Positions 12,901-24,919 of a stretch of 64,000 bases of DNA are shown one piece after another. The notes below the pieces were generated by a model. The model was not told where the DNA came from and searched no databases. It saw only the letters and a list, made by a program, of their open reading frames with translations. How positions within the stretch are numbered: the first letter of the stretch is position 1; each line of letters opens with the position of its first letter. Source of the DNA: Gliomastix tumulicola (Eukaryota; Ascomycota; Sordariomycetes; Hypocreales; Bionectriaceae); assembly GCA_001599755.1 (NCBI GenBank), contig BCHX01000001.1, forward strand, positions 930,001-994,000. The letters run 5' to 3'. A program made the translations under genes and the position numbers.

Positions 12901-14672
12901 TGGGTCTGGTTACGGGCGTTGACCTGCCAGACGGCAGAGCCAAGCGAGCTGGATACGGTGTGAGAGTATCACTGCGTGCGTGCGTGCGTGAGAAAGGGAG
13001 AGGGAGGGTGAGCTCTGCAGCATTAGTTCTGCAGTAGTGCTGCCATCTAGGATGGCCTCGTAATATTCCCTTTGCAGATGACTGACCCCGTGAAGCCGTC
13101 CGTCAGCGTCTGGCTGCAGCCGGTGTGATCATCTGAGGCGGCCTGGAAGCCTGCCTTCACATGCCGAGTGGGCGATCAAAGGACACGGCTCCCCGTTATC
13201 CCACACATAATTGCCAGCCCTCGTCCGTTCCAGTACCTATAAGAAACCCGTCCAGTTGGTAATTCTAGACCCGGCTATTTAGCAGTGACATGCTCCGGAA
13301 GGGGCAGCTCGTTCCGGCTCACTCGGGGGCACGGGGGGGGGCCACGAGACACGGTCGAGAGCAGCATTTGACCAGACTATTACTTCCGCTAGATGATTCT
13401 GGCCCTTGGGCGCAGGTTCGGCATATTGAAATCTGTCTTGGCAGTGCATTCCCGTTGATGTGCAGGAACCTGGCTGCTGCGGCGCTGCGGTGCTGCCCTG
13501 ACCCGAGTGCCTGATGATCTCCCCGGCTCATCTAGGGTAGCCTCCGATGATTCGGAGGGACGAAGATCATCCAGCTGACCTAGAGAGGGGAGTTTGGAGC
13601 CGCCAGCCAACTAAATGAATACGCAACGCTTCCATGGTGCAGAAAGAGCAGGCGTTGTGAAGCAGACACCGGTACGTGACGGACCAGATACTGTAGAAAG
13701 TTAAATGCGGTCGTTTGTCAACGCTTCTCAGTTGTTTATTTAAGCGTACGAACCCCTTGTGTCTAAATTTCACAGCCCCAGGGGACGATGTCTGTCTACC
13801 AAAATCCGATGACCCCCAATTGGTCTCGATCGAGGAGTGTCATCTCGCCAACTGAGAATGATCGAAAGAGGTGCTCGTGTCTTTTCTTTTCACACTATTT
13901 TTAACCTCAATATAGCTTTAGGGATAAAGACAGTGCAATTAAGAGCCTGAACGTTTTATTGTAGTCTCAACTGGACTATCAACTCCTCATTACGCTGGTC
14001 GTGGTGGCATCTCAAGTGAAGCTGGAGTCGCTGCTCAGCATTGACCTACCCTAAATTTGAACCACCACCAACGGATGATTTCGACATTCACCCGAGTTGT
14101 TCTTCCAACCCAGCTATTGCCAGTCCGTCTCCATCAATCCCAGAGACGTCAACTTATGTATAGTCGGACACAGATAGAAAGGCAGAACGTTGGCTCCTCA
14201 CGTGAGCATCTTTCCAACGGCAAGAGCATCCCTTGATGGTTCGTTCCTGCCGCCGTTAAACTTCAAGATCTGAAGCCCGGGAAGACACGTGCGGCTTGGC
14301 TTCCGCTTTCGGCCTAGCGCCAATCCTCAACGCCTTCAGTTCCTGCGACTCGGGCTTCACTAAAAATCCCCAACCGACCACCACCGGCTTTTGCGATTGG
14401 TTGCCATATGGCCAAAATGACTAATTCTGGGACTAGCCAGAGTTTCGTCACTGTCCTTTCCATTTCAATTCCGGGCGACAGCAGATTTCTCGGAATCCTC
14501 TTGTCCATCATGCACGACCACTGTCCCTCCCGATCATTTCCCTCCCATCAGAGCAGCCCGCCGAGCCCGTGGCTGCATCCGACGCTGGACCCGGAGTGGG
14601 TATCGAGCCTGACGACGACTAGAAGTACCTGCTAGCGATCGTCGTCCCCCTCCGAGCGGTTTGGGCTGTGCT

Positions 14673-16479
14673 ATGGCTTCTTCTTCCCAAGTCCACGTTC
14701 AGGCCCCGACCAAGAAGTGCCACAACTGCCGCCGGCAGCGCCTCCGGTGCGACCGCTCGTACCCTCACTGCAACAAGTGCGTCCTCGCCGGCAAGGAGTG
14801 TCTGGGCTACGGCCAGCTCTTCCGGTGGACCGGCGCCGTCGCCTCGCGCGGGAAGCTCGCTGGGAAGACGCTCAGCAGCACGCCCTCGTCTGCGCCGTCG
14901 TCGCCCCCGGGCCGGTATGGACATGGAGAGTGGTCTGCGCCGCCGTCGGACGCGTCCTCGAGCCCGGTCTATACGTGCACTGCTCGCTCGGAGACCGCCG
15001 ATCCGGACTGGGCTGAGGCGGAGGCGGAGGCCGGCGATATGGAGCTCGTCCCGGCAATGCGGCCGGCCGGGACGGATGCCACCCTGTGCATGCCCTGGAC
15101 GCTGGTAGATCCTCTATACCAAGATCTTTCACGTCCCTACCGCTACTACTTGTCTTATTGTCAGTTGCCCTGCTTTGACCTGTGATGCTCCAGGGGTGCC
15201 CCACTAACGACCGTTCCTATCTGTAGTCGCATCTCGCCTGTGCTCTGACCTCGTCGCCCACGATGTGCCTGAGCGCAACCCGTTTCGCACGCTGGTACCG
15301 CTGACACGGGCTAACCCCCTCCTGCAGCACATCATCGTCGCAGCCTCTGCTGCCCACATGTCCAATCTGGTCCGCATCTCGTCGCCCCCGGTCGTCCAGC
15401 CCAACGGGTTTCTCGTCTACCCCGGCCAGGGTGAGCTCTCCAGGATGGCACTGCAGGATTCACTGCTTGCAAAACACAAGGCCCTACGGCTCATGCACAG
15501 TGCGGTCCAGAGAATAGACTCTCTGGGTGTCGACACAGTCCTCGCTGCCGCTCTGTTCTTCATCAACGTCGAACTGATCGAGTCTGGCAAGCATGGCTGG
15601 CAGGCTCACCTGGAAGGAGCCGGGAGGATCATGTCTCTTCTGCCACCTGATCTCGATGCTACCACAAGAGACTTGAGGGACTACCTCCTCTCCGACTGTT
15701 TCAGGTAGGCTAATTCGTTTGTGCTGAAAAATCCTGCCCCGGCCTCCCCTAAAGCTGATTGCCTCCGTCCTAGCTACTTCGTTCTCGCCTCGACCTTCAT
15801 GCCCGCGACGTCGACGATGCAGTCCTATTTCCAGTCTGCCAAGATATCGGCTATCCTAGAGAGAGCCACCGCAAACAGCTACATCTGCTCCGCCCCCGAG
15901 ATCCTCGAAATTCTCTACGCCGCCTCGCAGCTCTCCAACGTCAGTATGACCGACGACACGTGTGCTGCAGAAGTCGCCGCAGAGGGCATGGAACTCCTCC
16001 ACCGAGCACAGAGCTTCGATATCCGCGCATGGGCTATCAACGCCCTCAACATCCCGTATCTCAAAGACATCCCCCTCGAGAGCCGCATCAACGTTGGCTC
16101 TGCCCACCGCCTCGCTGCGTGCGTCTACATCGTGCAGGCCATCCAACCGGTGCGTGATCTCGTGGGCGACGAGATGGCTGCAGAGCTGCATCGGGCCATG
16201 TGCGAGCAGCTCCGGAGAATCCCACCCGAGGATCCCAACTTCAAATGTACGAGCTGGTCTACATTCATCGCCGGCGCGGGTGCGACCACACCAGAGGAGC
16301 GGGAGTGGGCAATGGATCGGCTGCAGAAGCTGGTCTTGTGCTGTCCGTGGGGATTCTTCTACGCGGCAATGGACACGCTGCAGGTCATTTGGAAGCTGGA
16401 CTCGCACGACAAAAGGGGCAAGGACAGGGGATGGGTCCAGACACTCAAGGACCCCGAGCTGAACTTCCTCATTGTGTGA
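14673..16479 (+). CDS. Zn(II)2Cys6 fungal transcription factor
   Basis: Three exons (14673-15159, 15227-15704, 15774-16479) separated by introns of 67 and 69 nt encode 556 residues. The DNA-binding cluster is canonical, C16-x2-C19-x6-C26-x6-C33-x2-C36-x6-C43, followed by a Ser/Pro/Ala-rich linker to about residue 150. The long helical C-terminal half resembles the Fungal_trans_2 regulatory domain found in regulators of the ACR-2/UPC2-like type. The protein should act in the nucleus as a sequence-specific activator or repressor; its target is unknown. The chosen ATG lies 12 bases after an in-frame TTG. No enzyme, transporter or biosynthetic gene lies within about 7 kb, so the context gives no clue to a regulated pathway. 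All frames are intact and splice sites are consensus, so it appears functional. Confidence 0.92.
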
Positions 16480-19400
16480 GCTTCACACATACCTGCCTTT
16501 GTGGAAGAAAGACGAAATACCGAGCTGAGGCATCGATCCACACGACGACGCCCTTCAGAGCCTCCTTTGACTAAGTATCAAGGACACCTGACAAGGTACC
16601 GATGGAGTTGAGCCCGTGCATGGGGTGCTGAGACAAACACCTGGGCGACTGGCATGACTATCCTCATTCCCTTGTGGGATACCGCATCGCATGGGAGGAC
16701 TTTAACCTTCGATCGACTTAGGGCCTTCGCTACACATGCAGCAACCTGAAGTCGGGACATGGGTCGTTCATCCATCTCGAGGATCAGTTTGAGATCGGCT
16801 GACCCTGAAGAATGCCCGGCCTACCAGCTCTATTATCCAGCCCTCTGCTAAGAGGATATTACATCCCAGTCGAAGAGACTACTGCAACCGGAGCCGAAAC
16901 TCCTCTCGATGGTGAACCGGCCATAGCGTAGGGGGACGCGTGACGCAGTGTGCTGAGCACTTTGGCAGTTGATGGTCCCGGAAGTCGACGGAACCTCTGC
17001 TGCTATAGGGGCACGTGGCCATGATGCGGCTCAATCTTGGTTACTTTGATGAAAGGGGGCTAAACTCGGACTGGCAGCTCCTCCCAGTCATCTTCGACCT
17101 CGCACCTTTTCTCGCCTCACTCTGCTCTGTGGCTTTGCGGTATCGCCGCTTACTTACCTTAGGTTGATATTGCAGTCAGACACATATCAGACTGCCATAA
17201 GATCGGATGCCGATGGCCCTTTCGCCTCATTTCCTTTCCAACCCAGTCATGAGAGCGCTGTGATTCGGGGTTTGTCAGAGCACGAAGCTCATTCTTCTGG
17301 ACCATCTTGGGTAGCTACTCATGGCATGCATTCTGAGGCTGTAGAACCCTTCATCAAGTCGACAAAGCTACTGGCTAGAGCCCACAACTTCCGGCTATTT
17401 CTCTACGAAATCATTCCATTTCAGATGCGAATCCTCCTCTCTCACCTCGTTTCTTCTGGTCAATGAACTGTTCTGAGACGGCCTCCTAAGCACGTCCAAG
17501 GTGGTCGAGGGCTTCCGACCATGGCGGCTTTCATCTACACGCATACGGTGACTGAGTATCTCAACTCTGGCATGAAATGTTCACGACGATGTGGACTGGG
17601 ACAGTGTGAGGATACAGTGCGTCACCCTTTACCATACGCGGTCTGAGGACCCCTGGTGATATGAGCCGCCCTTTTTCGGGTGTGGTTGGCACAATGTTTT
17701 GCACTGGTAGATGAAGACTCATCTGCTCAAGGCTGACAGGACTTACTTCATCGCTAGTAGTCTCAGACCCCTCCCGAGGATTTCCAAACTGTTGGGGCAC
17801 GGCTTGATGCTGCCGCTAAGGTGAGCATTGAAGCCCAAGCTACTTTATGCTTCCCTTCGAAGCCCGTCGACTGGGAGTCAGATGCCGTTAGGAAAGAGCA
17901 GAGCGCCATCCTTGAAAGAGCCCAGGCCAATCGGCGAGCTTCTATACGACCTTCCGCTCGGGTCAACAGCAGGGACTGCCGATTACCTGGACATCACCCC
18001 GATCGACCAGAGACATACGCAGAAGCAGCCTTGCCCAAAGACTTGACGTCCACAGCGAGAAGCTCGGAAGGAGCCCATTGCGTGAGATATCTACAGCCTC
18101 GAATGTCTCTAGGCGGTTACTTAGCGAAAGAAGAAGCTCCGACTTTATGACTTGAGATCACGCCGTCCGAAGTGCGTATCAGGGCCGCCTCCGAGGCGAA
18201 GATGTTGGCCAGGCCGCACATTCACAATTTTGATATAGAGCCAGTACTTTGGGTACTGCTAGCGTCGAATTGATGGGACGGATCCAAGGCTCTCATCAGG
18301 AAGAGCGCCTTTCGACTATCGAAATTTGCTGGCCATATCCCCTCAATCAGATGAGAATGATACGCCGGGACACGGGTTGAGCATTCTAAGAATGATGTGC
18401 ACGCTGACTAAGTTCACTTTGCGGGAAATTTGAAAGCAAGGTAGGCATCTGGGGGCTGCAGACGACCTCCCCTAATCCCTACTGTTGAGATAGGCCATAA
18501 TCACTAACACATTGCCATCGACAGTTCTTATCAATGAATTTAGCAACTAAAGGCTACCACGCGAAGTGTTTCTTGCAATCGGATGCCAATCCATGAGGAG
18601 CTTTTTGTCAGACCACGACGCTTTGCATACCAACTCTCAACCGAGCCGGGTTTCGAATATTTCGAATAGGAGGGACTGGTACCACGGACGGCGCCCGGGA
18701 ACCTTGCCACGCCTGATCCAACGACTCCCTCTTTGAACCGGACGGAGGGCCCCCTCTTTAAGCAAGCCACGTTGCGACGTGACCTGCCACTGAGACTGGG
18801 GGCGACTGCAAAAGGGGATGCTTCCGGCGCTACGTCTGCAAGGACACCGCAAGGATCTGAGCATGAGGGAGCCTGTCTATCTGATAGGTGGTCTGTGCAT
18901 GGGAGACAGATCTGGACATCTATTCGACGGAAGTCACATGATTTTCCCTGTCGATTCATGGATAGGAGTTGCTTGCTCCTGGCTAGAAAACGTGTGGGCA
19001 GTCTCAAGCATTATGAGCAGGATGCACTTGACGGCAACTCAAGCCCTGGGGACAGGTTGCCAACAACTTGGGGGCAGAGTGGTTACGAGGCTCGTGATGC
19101 TTTGGCTTCGATCACGCGCAGGAGAGTGGCAGGACGGATAGATCGGGATAGGGGGGATGTGCGTGATGTTTGTCAAATGGTCATATTTGGGAGAGCCGCT
19201 GAGAGCATCTATCCTATCCTACAACGAGCAGAAAGTGACACTGAGAATATAGAAAATGCAACCTACGCAGGACACGACGACCGAGTACTTCTCCCTCCCG
19301 AGCCTCTTTACTTACCTACTCGGTTTTACCTACCCGAAAGTGATTTTCAACGCGTCTCCTGACGTCCAGCCGGCTGGCCCCTTTTTCGCTGTCTCTTGTC

Positions 19401-20022
19401 CGCGGCATGCCCTCATTGGTTGCGGGACCAGAACGAAAACTGGCGAAATGCACATGTGAAAGCGAGCACCGGAGGAGGTGGTGCACGCCCTGCTGTCCGG
19501 TTGCCCGATCCGTCTGTCCTTGTGACGCAAGAGCGAGAAGGCGTCCGGATTGCGCCCGTCGGGCGTCAAAGCATAAACTCGCCAAGGCGAAAGAAATGCA
19601 ACTCTGTAGGCATGCATGCATGCAAGAAGGCGGCCGCATGCTACGCTGGCGGTCCGAAATGCGGACCATCTAGCCAATGGGCATCGCTGCTCTCCCACCT
19701 TTTGCTAACTCGAGAACCAACCGAAGGAGTGTGATTTGAGGGATAAATGAGCTAAACGCTTCCCCTCATCACATTTTCTAATTTCGTTCTTGTGCAGCGT
19801 GAGTGAAACCGTGAGGCAGAATTTTTTTCTATTCTTGACCAGTCGGAGTGCAGGGGCCAATGGGAGAGTTTTTGCGCACCATTATAGCCCCGACGATAGC
19901 AAATATGCCGAGAACGAGATGGATGCATACATTGCCAGCGAGGGACAAAACGAGGCATCCTGGGCCTACCACGTTGCCGTTGTTCGGGGTCTGTCTGCTA
20001 GCAACGCATTGACAACTCATCA

Positions 20023-20043
20023 TGCTGCTGCTGCTGCTGCTGC
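20023..20043. repeat. Trinucleotide repeat (TGC)7
   Basis: Seven tandem TGC units in non-coding sequence. Confidence 0.9.
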
Positions 20044-20536
20044 CAAGATCTCGCGATGCGAGCAAAAAGGCTCCTCAGAAAGGGGGCCATCCTTGCGCGG
20101 AGGAGACCCGTGGACACTGAGAAGAGAAGACCTCCACATGGGTCAGGCTTGTCGCGCCGAGAGGTGCGTCTCTATTGACGCCCTATGTGATAGCGTGGCG
20201 CGTTGGTCGCTTGTATGAAGCCCGAGCAAGCCTGGCTCGTCTGCAAGGCAGCCGCTCTAATGCAAGGTCGCCTTGCAATATGGGTTTCTGAGGGGCCACC
20301 ACCACCACACCGCTGCTGAGCCATGGGGCAAGGAATGCTGAGGGACGAGCTTTGACCGCTACCGGTACCTCCTTGATGAGACACAAAGAGGGGAGGGCGG
20401 CCCAGGTGTGACCTCAGATGACACCGATGTGCAACAACAAAAACAGGATCAGAGTTGATCACAGGAATGTGCGACGTGCAATGTCTCTGCCTTCGGTGTT
20501 GTAGCTGTCGTAGTAGTGGTTGTTGGATATTAGTCC

Positions 20537-20552
20537 GGGGGGGGGGGGGGGG
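20537..20552. repeat. G homopolymer run (16)
   Basis: Sixteen consecutive G. This is one of several G/C runs of 16-20 bases in the window. Confidence 0.9.
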
Positions 20553-22834
20553 TTGCAAGCTGTGCGATATAGCAGGCATAGCCTGTAGTTAATAGCTCGC
20601 AATAGCGGACAGCCCCCAGGGCTTAGTGTGCACTGACAGTGAGGGCTTTTGCGCGCGCAAAGGCGCCAAAAAGACTTCCCGTCGCCTTTGCTGACCATAA
20701 CTCGTATGGCAATCCGAAGCTCAGCTACCTACGGGCCCCTTATATAGAAGTTCGTACCCAGCTGACATGGTGGAGGGGAGACAGAGCCTCAGCGAAGAGC
20801 CTCAACTGAGCACTATTCGTTCCCAGATGTGAGTGGGCGCTGATCCTTGCGAAGCGGACCACGAATCCCAAATATTCCCACTGAATTGGATCATAGCGCC
20901 GTAAGGCGAGCAGAACTAACTACGGGAGGTAGCTTGAGCATGATATAAAACCCTGACGTCTTAGTCTTGGTTGCCTCGTCTGCCTCGTTCCTCTCACCGC
21001 CAGCCTCCTTCTTTTCTCGTGAGACACTGGCCAGCTGAAGCCCATGGCGTTCTGGTGGCGTGGACCCCTTTCAGGCCTTTACCTGAACCTAGGCCTGACC
21101 TCGGCCAAGGGGAAAAGTGTCTTATTAACCGAGCACCTAGAACGTGCAAATCGCCTACTATCGCCTTCCGACCCTCGTAACATATACGAGGTGGTCCTGG
21201 GGGCAATCAATACCTGCAGCAACCGTCGTCGATGTACCCTTCAAGTCACTTCGTGTATCCCTCCCAAGGCAAGAGGCAGACGGAAAAGGCTACAAGGCGC
21301 CATCCACACTCATCAAATGTGAAAAATTCTTTCCAACGTCACCCGCCGGTTTGACGACATGATGATGCCGGGTCAAGATCCTAGTGCTGAGAAGGTCGTT
21401 CTCGTTGTGTCGCCCGGCCACAGAAGCAAGGAAAATCTATCTGACCTCATAGTAGCCAGCCGCCTTTTCCCTTCGATGCCACTAGTGAAACCAACACGCA
21501 TGAGATTCTGATCATCTGCTCTTAGGGCACACAGACCCTCATGTGCGCACCGAGACATACCTCCTGCCTGATTGAAGCCCTTTCCACGGGAGCAAGTCTC
21601 GTTTCACAGCCAGCCAACTGGGCGACAGCCGGGGCGCCGAGCCAAAATTGCACAAATGCCATGATCACACGGAGATGTCCAATGCGGTAAGCAGGACGAC
21701 ATTGACCGACAGGCAGAGAGACAGACAGGTCTGGCAAGGCAGCCAGAACGCCTCTGCAATTTCCCCCCCTGCGATCCTTCCTGGCACGCCCGGTCCCAAC
21801 CTCCTTCACCGCTTTCGAAATATGCTGACAATTAGCCCGATCACCGAAGGGAAATGCAAGGAGCGGGCGCGCACGTTCCATCGGTTCATGCTCATGCAAG
21901 TCGCGGCCCCCGAGCATGCACTCACTCGTCCAATCAATACCTGAGCCTCAGAGAAACCCGACAATCGAATACCTTCACACCACCTTTTGCTGTCAAAACT
22001 ACTTACTAGGATAGAACATCTGCTACCAAAAAGACCCTTTTTCAGCCCCCCCGATGGCCCCTCAGAGAACTTCCGTGTTATTCCATTCGCTGGGAGTGGT
22101 TCGCCTGGGCCCAATAGAATTGACAAGGGGGAGAAGCACGGGCTTTAGCGTCCGGCCGGCCGCTGCACGCCATGCCTACTACTGCACATTGTGATATACT
22201 GCAACACCGAACCAACATGTGCATAACTAGTCTCGTGCCTTGCTTCCATCGCCGTGCGATCCGTTACCACATGCAGGCAATACTCGTACGCCTGACGGGG
22301 GAATGCCTTAGGCGCCCGGGCCCCGGTTACACATAAAAAGTCATCACACGGACTCGGCTCTCCTCTGGAACCCCCCCCCTTGGTCACATCGGCGTTCCAT
22401 CTTCACCCATGCATGCCATGCACTCCCCGGTTCGGAGTCTGCATGCAAGGCGTCCGCGCCCGTAAGGCAACCAAATATGCACCCCACGTGTGCCCTTGCT
22501 CACCGGTCTGGATTTGTCATTCTTGCTGCATCGTCAAAGTGTCCACGACAGTCCATAATACTGACAAAGAAACACACCGGGAAGGCGGACTTAGGGGGGT
22601 ACAGAAGACCACATCAAGCTCCGAAGGACCCTTCACACGGACTTTCGAAGTTTATGTCCATCCTGTCCGTACGTCCCCTCCTCCCATATGGGAGAGGGGT
22701 TACGGGTAACCGTATCCTGTGATCACTGGTGATAGAATCGGATGCACGGAACGGGGAATGGTCCAGGTCAAACAGGACCAGAAAATGGATGGACATGAGA
22801 CAGACCTCTTAGCGTGGTCGCCTTGCGACTGAAG

Positions 22835-22857
22835 CCCCCCCCCCCCCCCCNNCGNNN
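22835..22857. other. C homopolymer run followed by undetermined bases (assembly gap)
   Basis: Sixteen consecutive C are followed by NNCGNNN. The unresolved bases directly after a homopolymer suggest a polymerase-slippage or read-collision artefact, so the true local length is uncertain. Confidence 0.95.
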
Positions 22858-23180
22858 GACCTTGCCTGTGACGATCCCTCCTTTTACCTAGGTAAGCACG
22901 TCGGCAAATCTCCAATTCTCGCGCCCTGTATCCGAATCGTCGGATAGTAACCGGGACAACTGTCAGCATGTCATGTCTATTACCCAGAGTCTCGGGCAGA
23001 GGGGTCGTCCGCCCGAGACGTGCATTTTTGGTGTTACCATACCACTTCGTTCCTGGTATCCCTTCCCACCACAGATCCCCCCCCCAGAGCTGGGCGGCTG
23101 GGGGGGAGCTGGAGATGGCTTCCAAACAAGGGAATGAGATCGAACTAGAAGCTATCGAAGGGGGCATCGGCTTTTATTGG

Positions 23181-23223
23181 CCATGCCTGCCACGCCTGCC
23201 ACGCCTCCCACGCTTGCCACGCG
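23181..23223. repeat. Short tandem nonamer repeat (TGCCACGCC-like)
   Basis: Four to five imperfect copies of a CCACGCCTG/TGCCACGCC unit in non-coding DNA. Confidence 0.8.
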
Positions 23224-24919
23224 GGCTCTGGGGCTGAGCAATCCTCGATCTGATGGGCTCAACACGTTTTTTTTTCCCAAGCGAGCAGAGCTCATGGAAT
23301 ACGAAGATTACGGCGGGAAAATGGGAAATGGACATGTCTGGCAGTATTTTGATACTTTTTTCCCTTCTAATCTATGAAATATCGATCTTTCTGTCTAGTA
23401 GTGGTAAAAAAAAATGCGTGAATAAGGCGTTGACGCCTTAGAATATTTAATTGGGCAAATCTTCCGTTGTGTCGCGCATACTGGAAAATTGCGCCTCAAA
23501 TTCCTCCCGGCGCATTTGGTGCTACCAAACTCCCTTTCATTTCATTGTTGCCCGAAAGCAGCAGCCGCCGCCGCTGCCGCCGCCGTCGGGCTCATGAGCC
23601 AAAATCCTCCGCAGAGCGCGGAATTGGAAAAAATAAACAAAAAATTTCTCTGAGATGGTGGTTGCCTTTCCTGCCTTGCATAAGGGCCATAAGGGATGAA
23701 AGGACGCATCTCTCAGCGTGACCAGTAGCCGAGAGGCACATGTCCCCCCCCCCTTTCATGTATGGGGGCCGGGATATGAGAGTCGGACATCGCTGGCTGC
23801 CTCGCATTTGAATGATCATGTGCCGCACAAATCTCCACGAGTAGACGATCGTTGATAGGTTGGTCATCAGGACGTGATGCAACCCCTTTATGAGTGGGTG
23901 TGTTGGAGCGTGTGGTTCGCACTGGCGTCGACGCCTTTCGAGTGTGGGTGAGGGGTAAAGCATTCCCACTCTCTGCTGCGGGCTTCCTATTCTGTGCGTT
24001 AATGAATTTGACAAACGACCCTCCCAGAAATAAATGCGCATATTGCCAAGCCGAATACTAGACACTCGACGCCAGGACGCCTCGCAAGACCAGAGTAGAA
24101 AAGAAGAAGAGAGAAAAAAAAGAAAAGGAAAAAAAAGGCAACAAGGAAAAAGCTGATCAGTGGCAAATGACACAGAGACAAAAGAAAACAGGGAATAATG
24201 TCTGATCGAATGATGAGGGGGGTGACGTCGCCCCCGCTCACCTGATGAAGGATGAGCGAGATGGCATGTCTTTTGTTTAAGGCAACCTCGTCCCCATCCG
24301 TCTCTTTTATCCGCAGCACAACAAACACCTCAGGGATGCTTGGATACTACGACGTGTGCTTTGGGGGCCAAGCGTCGTATCCAGACCGGTCTGAGTAAAG
24401 TGTTCGATGGTATGATGCGTACATGTGTGCATGGGTAGATTATTGCCAATATCCATACAGAGCGCGCTGCATTCGGTGCCAGCAGTGCTGGGCGAGGCAG
24501 CCAGAAGGCAATACCGAAAGTGCAACTCTTGCGCCCGTTGGCGCTGGTGTTGTCGCCCTGCTATGATGCTGCATGGTTTTGGTCGGCGCCGACGCCCCGT
24601 TGCAGTGAACACTATCATGTGTCAGGTCTCATCCGCACAAGGGAGATCTGTCTGGGGACACACACATCTGAGACCATGCAGCAAAGAGTTCGAATGAATC
24701 CAGGAGCCGGATGTTGGCGTTGAACTGAAGAGAGCCGTAAAGCGATTCGTCTGTTTCGTCTATCGGCACTACCCACCACCACTCTACCCCCATCCCCTCG
24801 CCCCCTTGTCTCCCCTGACTGCTCACGGATCTGCCTGGTTGTCTCTGTAGGCATGGTGGTGCGCTCTGTGGTAGTCGGTAATTCAAGAACGGGAAAAGCT
24901 GCTCCTAGATGTCCGTAGT

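Larger units (their letters stand above)
7735..14672. other. Gene-poor intergenic region between the two transcription factor genes
   Basis: The first 400 bases are T-rich and fit a 3' untranslated region. Beyond that I see only short unrelated frames. A 206-codon minus-strand frame at 10379-10999 begins with GTG rather than ATG and has no domain. Simple repeats include an AGC tract near 8586-8605, CT and TA microsatellites (listed separately), and an ACATC pentamer array at about 10010-10030. The 600 bases before 14673 are probably the promoter and leader of the Zn2Cys6 gene. Confidence 0.6.
16480..24919. other. Gene-poor intergenic region with assembly gap
   Basis: No protein family is recognisable in 8.4 kb on either strand. 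Open frames of up to 209 codons (18733-19362 plus, 23592-24173 minus) have no motif and no consistent codon bias. The DNA is not AT-rich, so a heavily RIP-mutated transposon is not an obvious explanation. Contents noted: a CTG repeat at 20023-20043, a 16-G run at 20537-20552, a TATAAAA at 20944-20950 followed by a pyrimidine-rich stretch, ambiguous bases at 22851-22857, and a GCC-rich nonamer repeat at 23181-23223. The last few hundred bases before 24920 are probably the 3' untranslated region of the Est1-type gene. Confidence 0.55.

Noticed and set aside
14673..16479. Possible secondary-metabolite cluster around the Zn2Cys6 regulator
   Set aside because: No polyketide synthase, peptide synthetase, terpene cyclase, P450 or transporter lies within 7 kb on either side.
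17761..18150. Overlapping open plus-strand frames (17821-18150 and 17828-18046) suggestive of a frameshifted pseudogene
   Set aside because: Neither frame resembles a known protein, and splice signals do not link them to further exons.
18733..19362. 209-codon plus-strand open frame
   Set aside because: No motif, erratic composition, overlapping frames on both strands of similar length; likely chance.
22700..23167. 155-codon minus-strand frame across the undetermined bases
   Set aside because: It runs through the gap and a poly-C tract, so its translation is unreliable.
23592..24173. 193-codon minus-strand frame with hydrophobic Phe/Leu-rich start
   Set aside because: The hydrophobic segment is the translation of a purine-rich A/G tract, and no family is recognisable.
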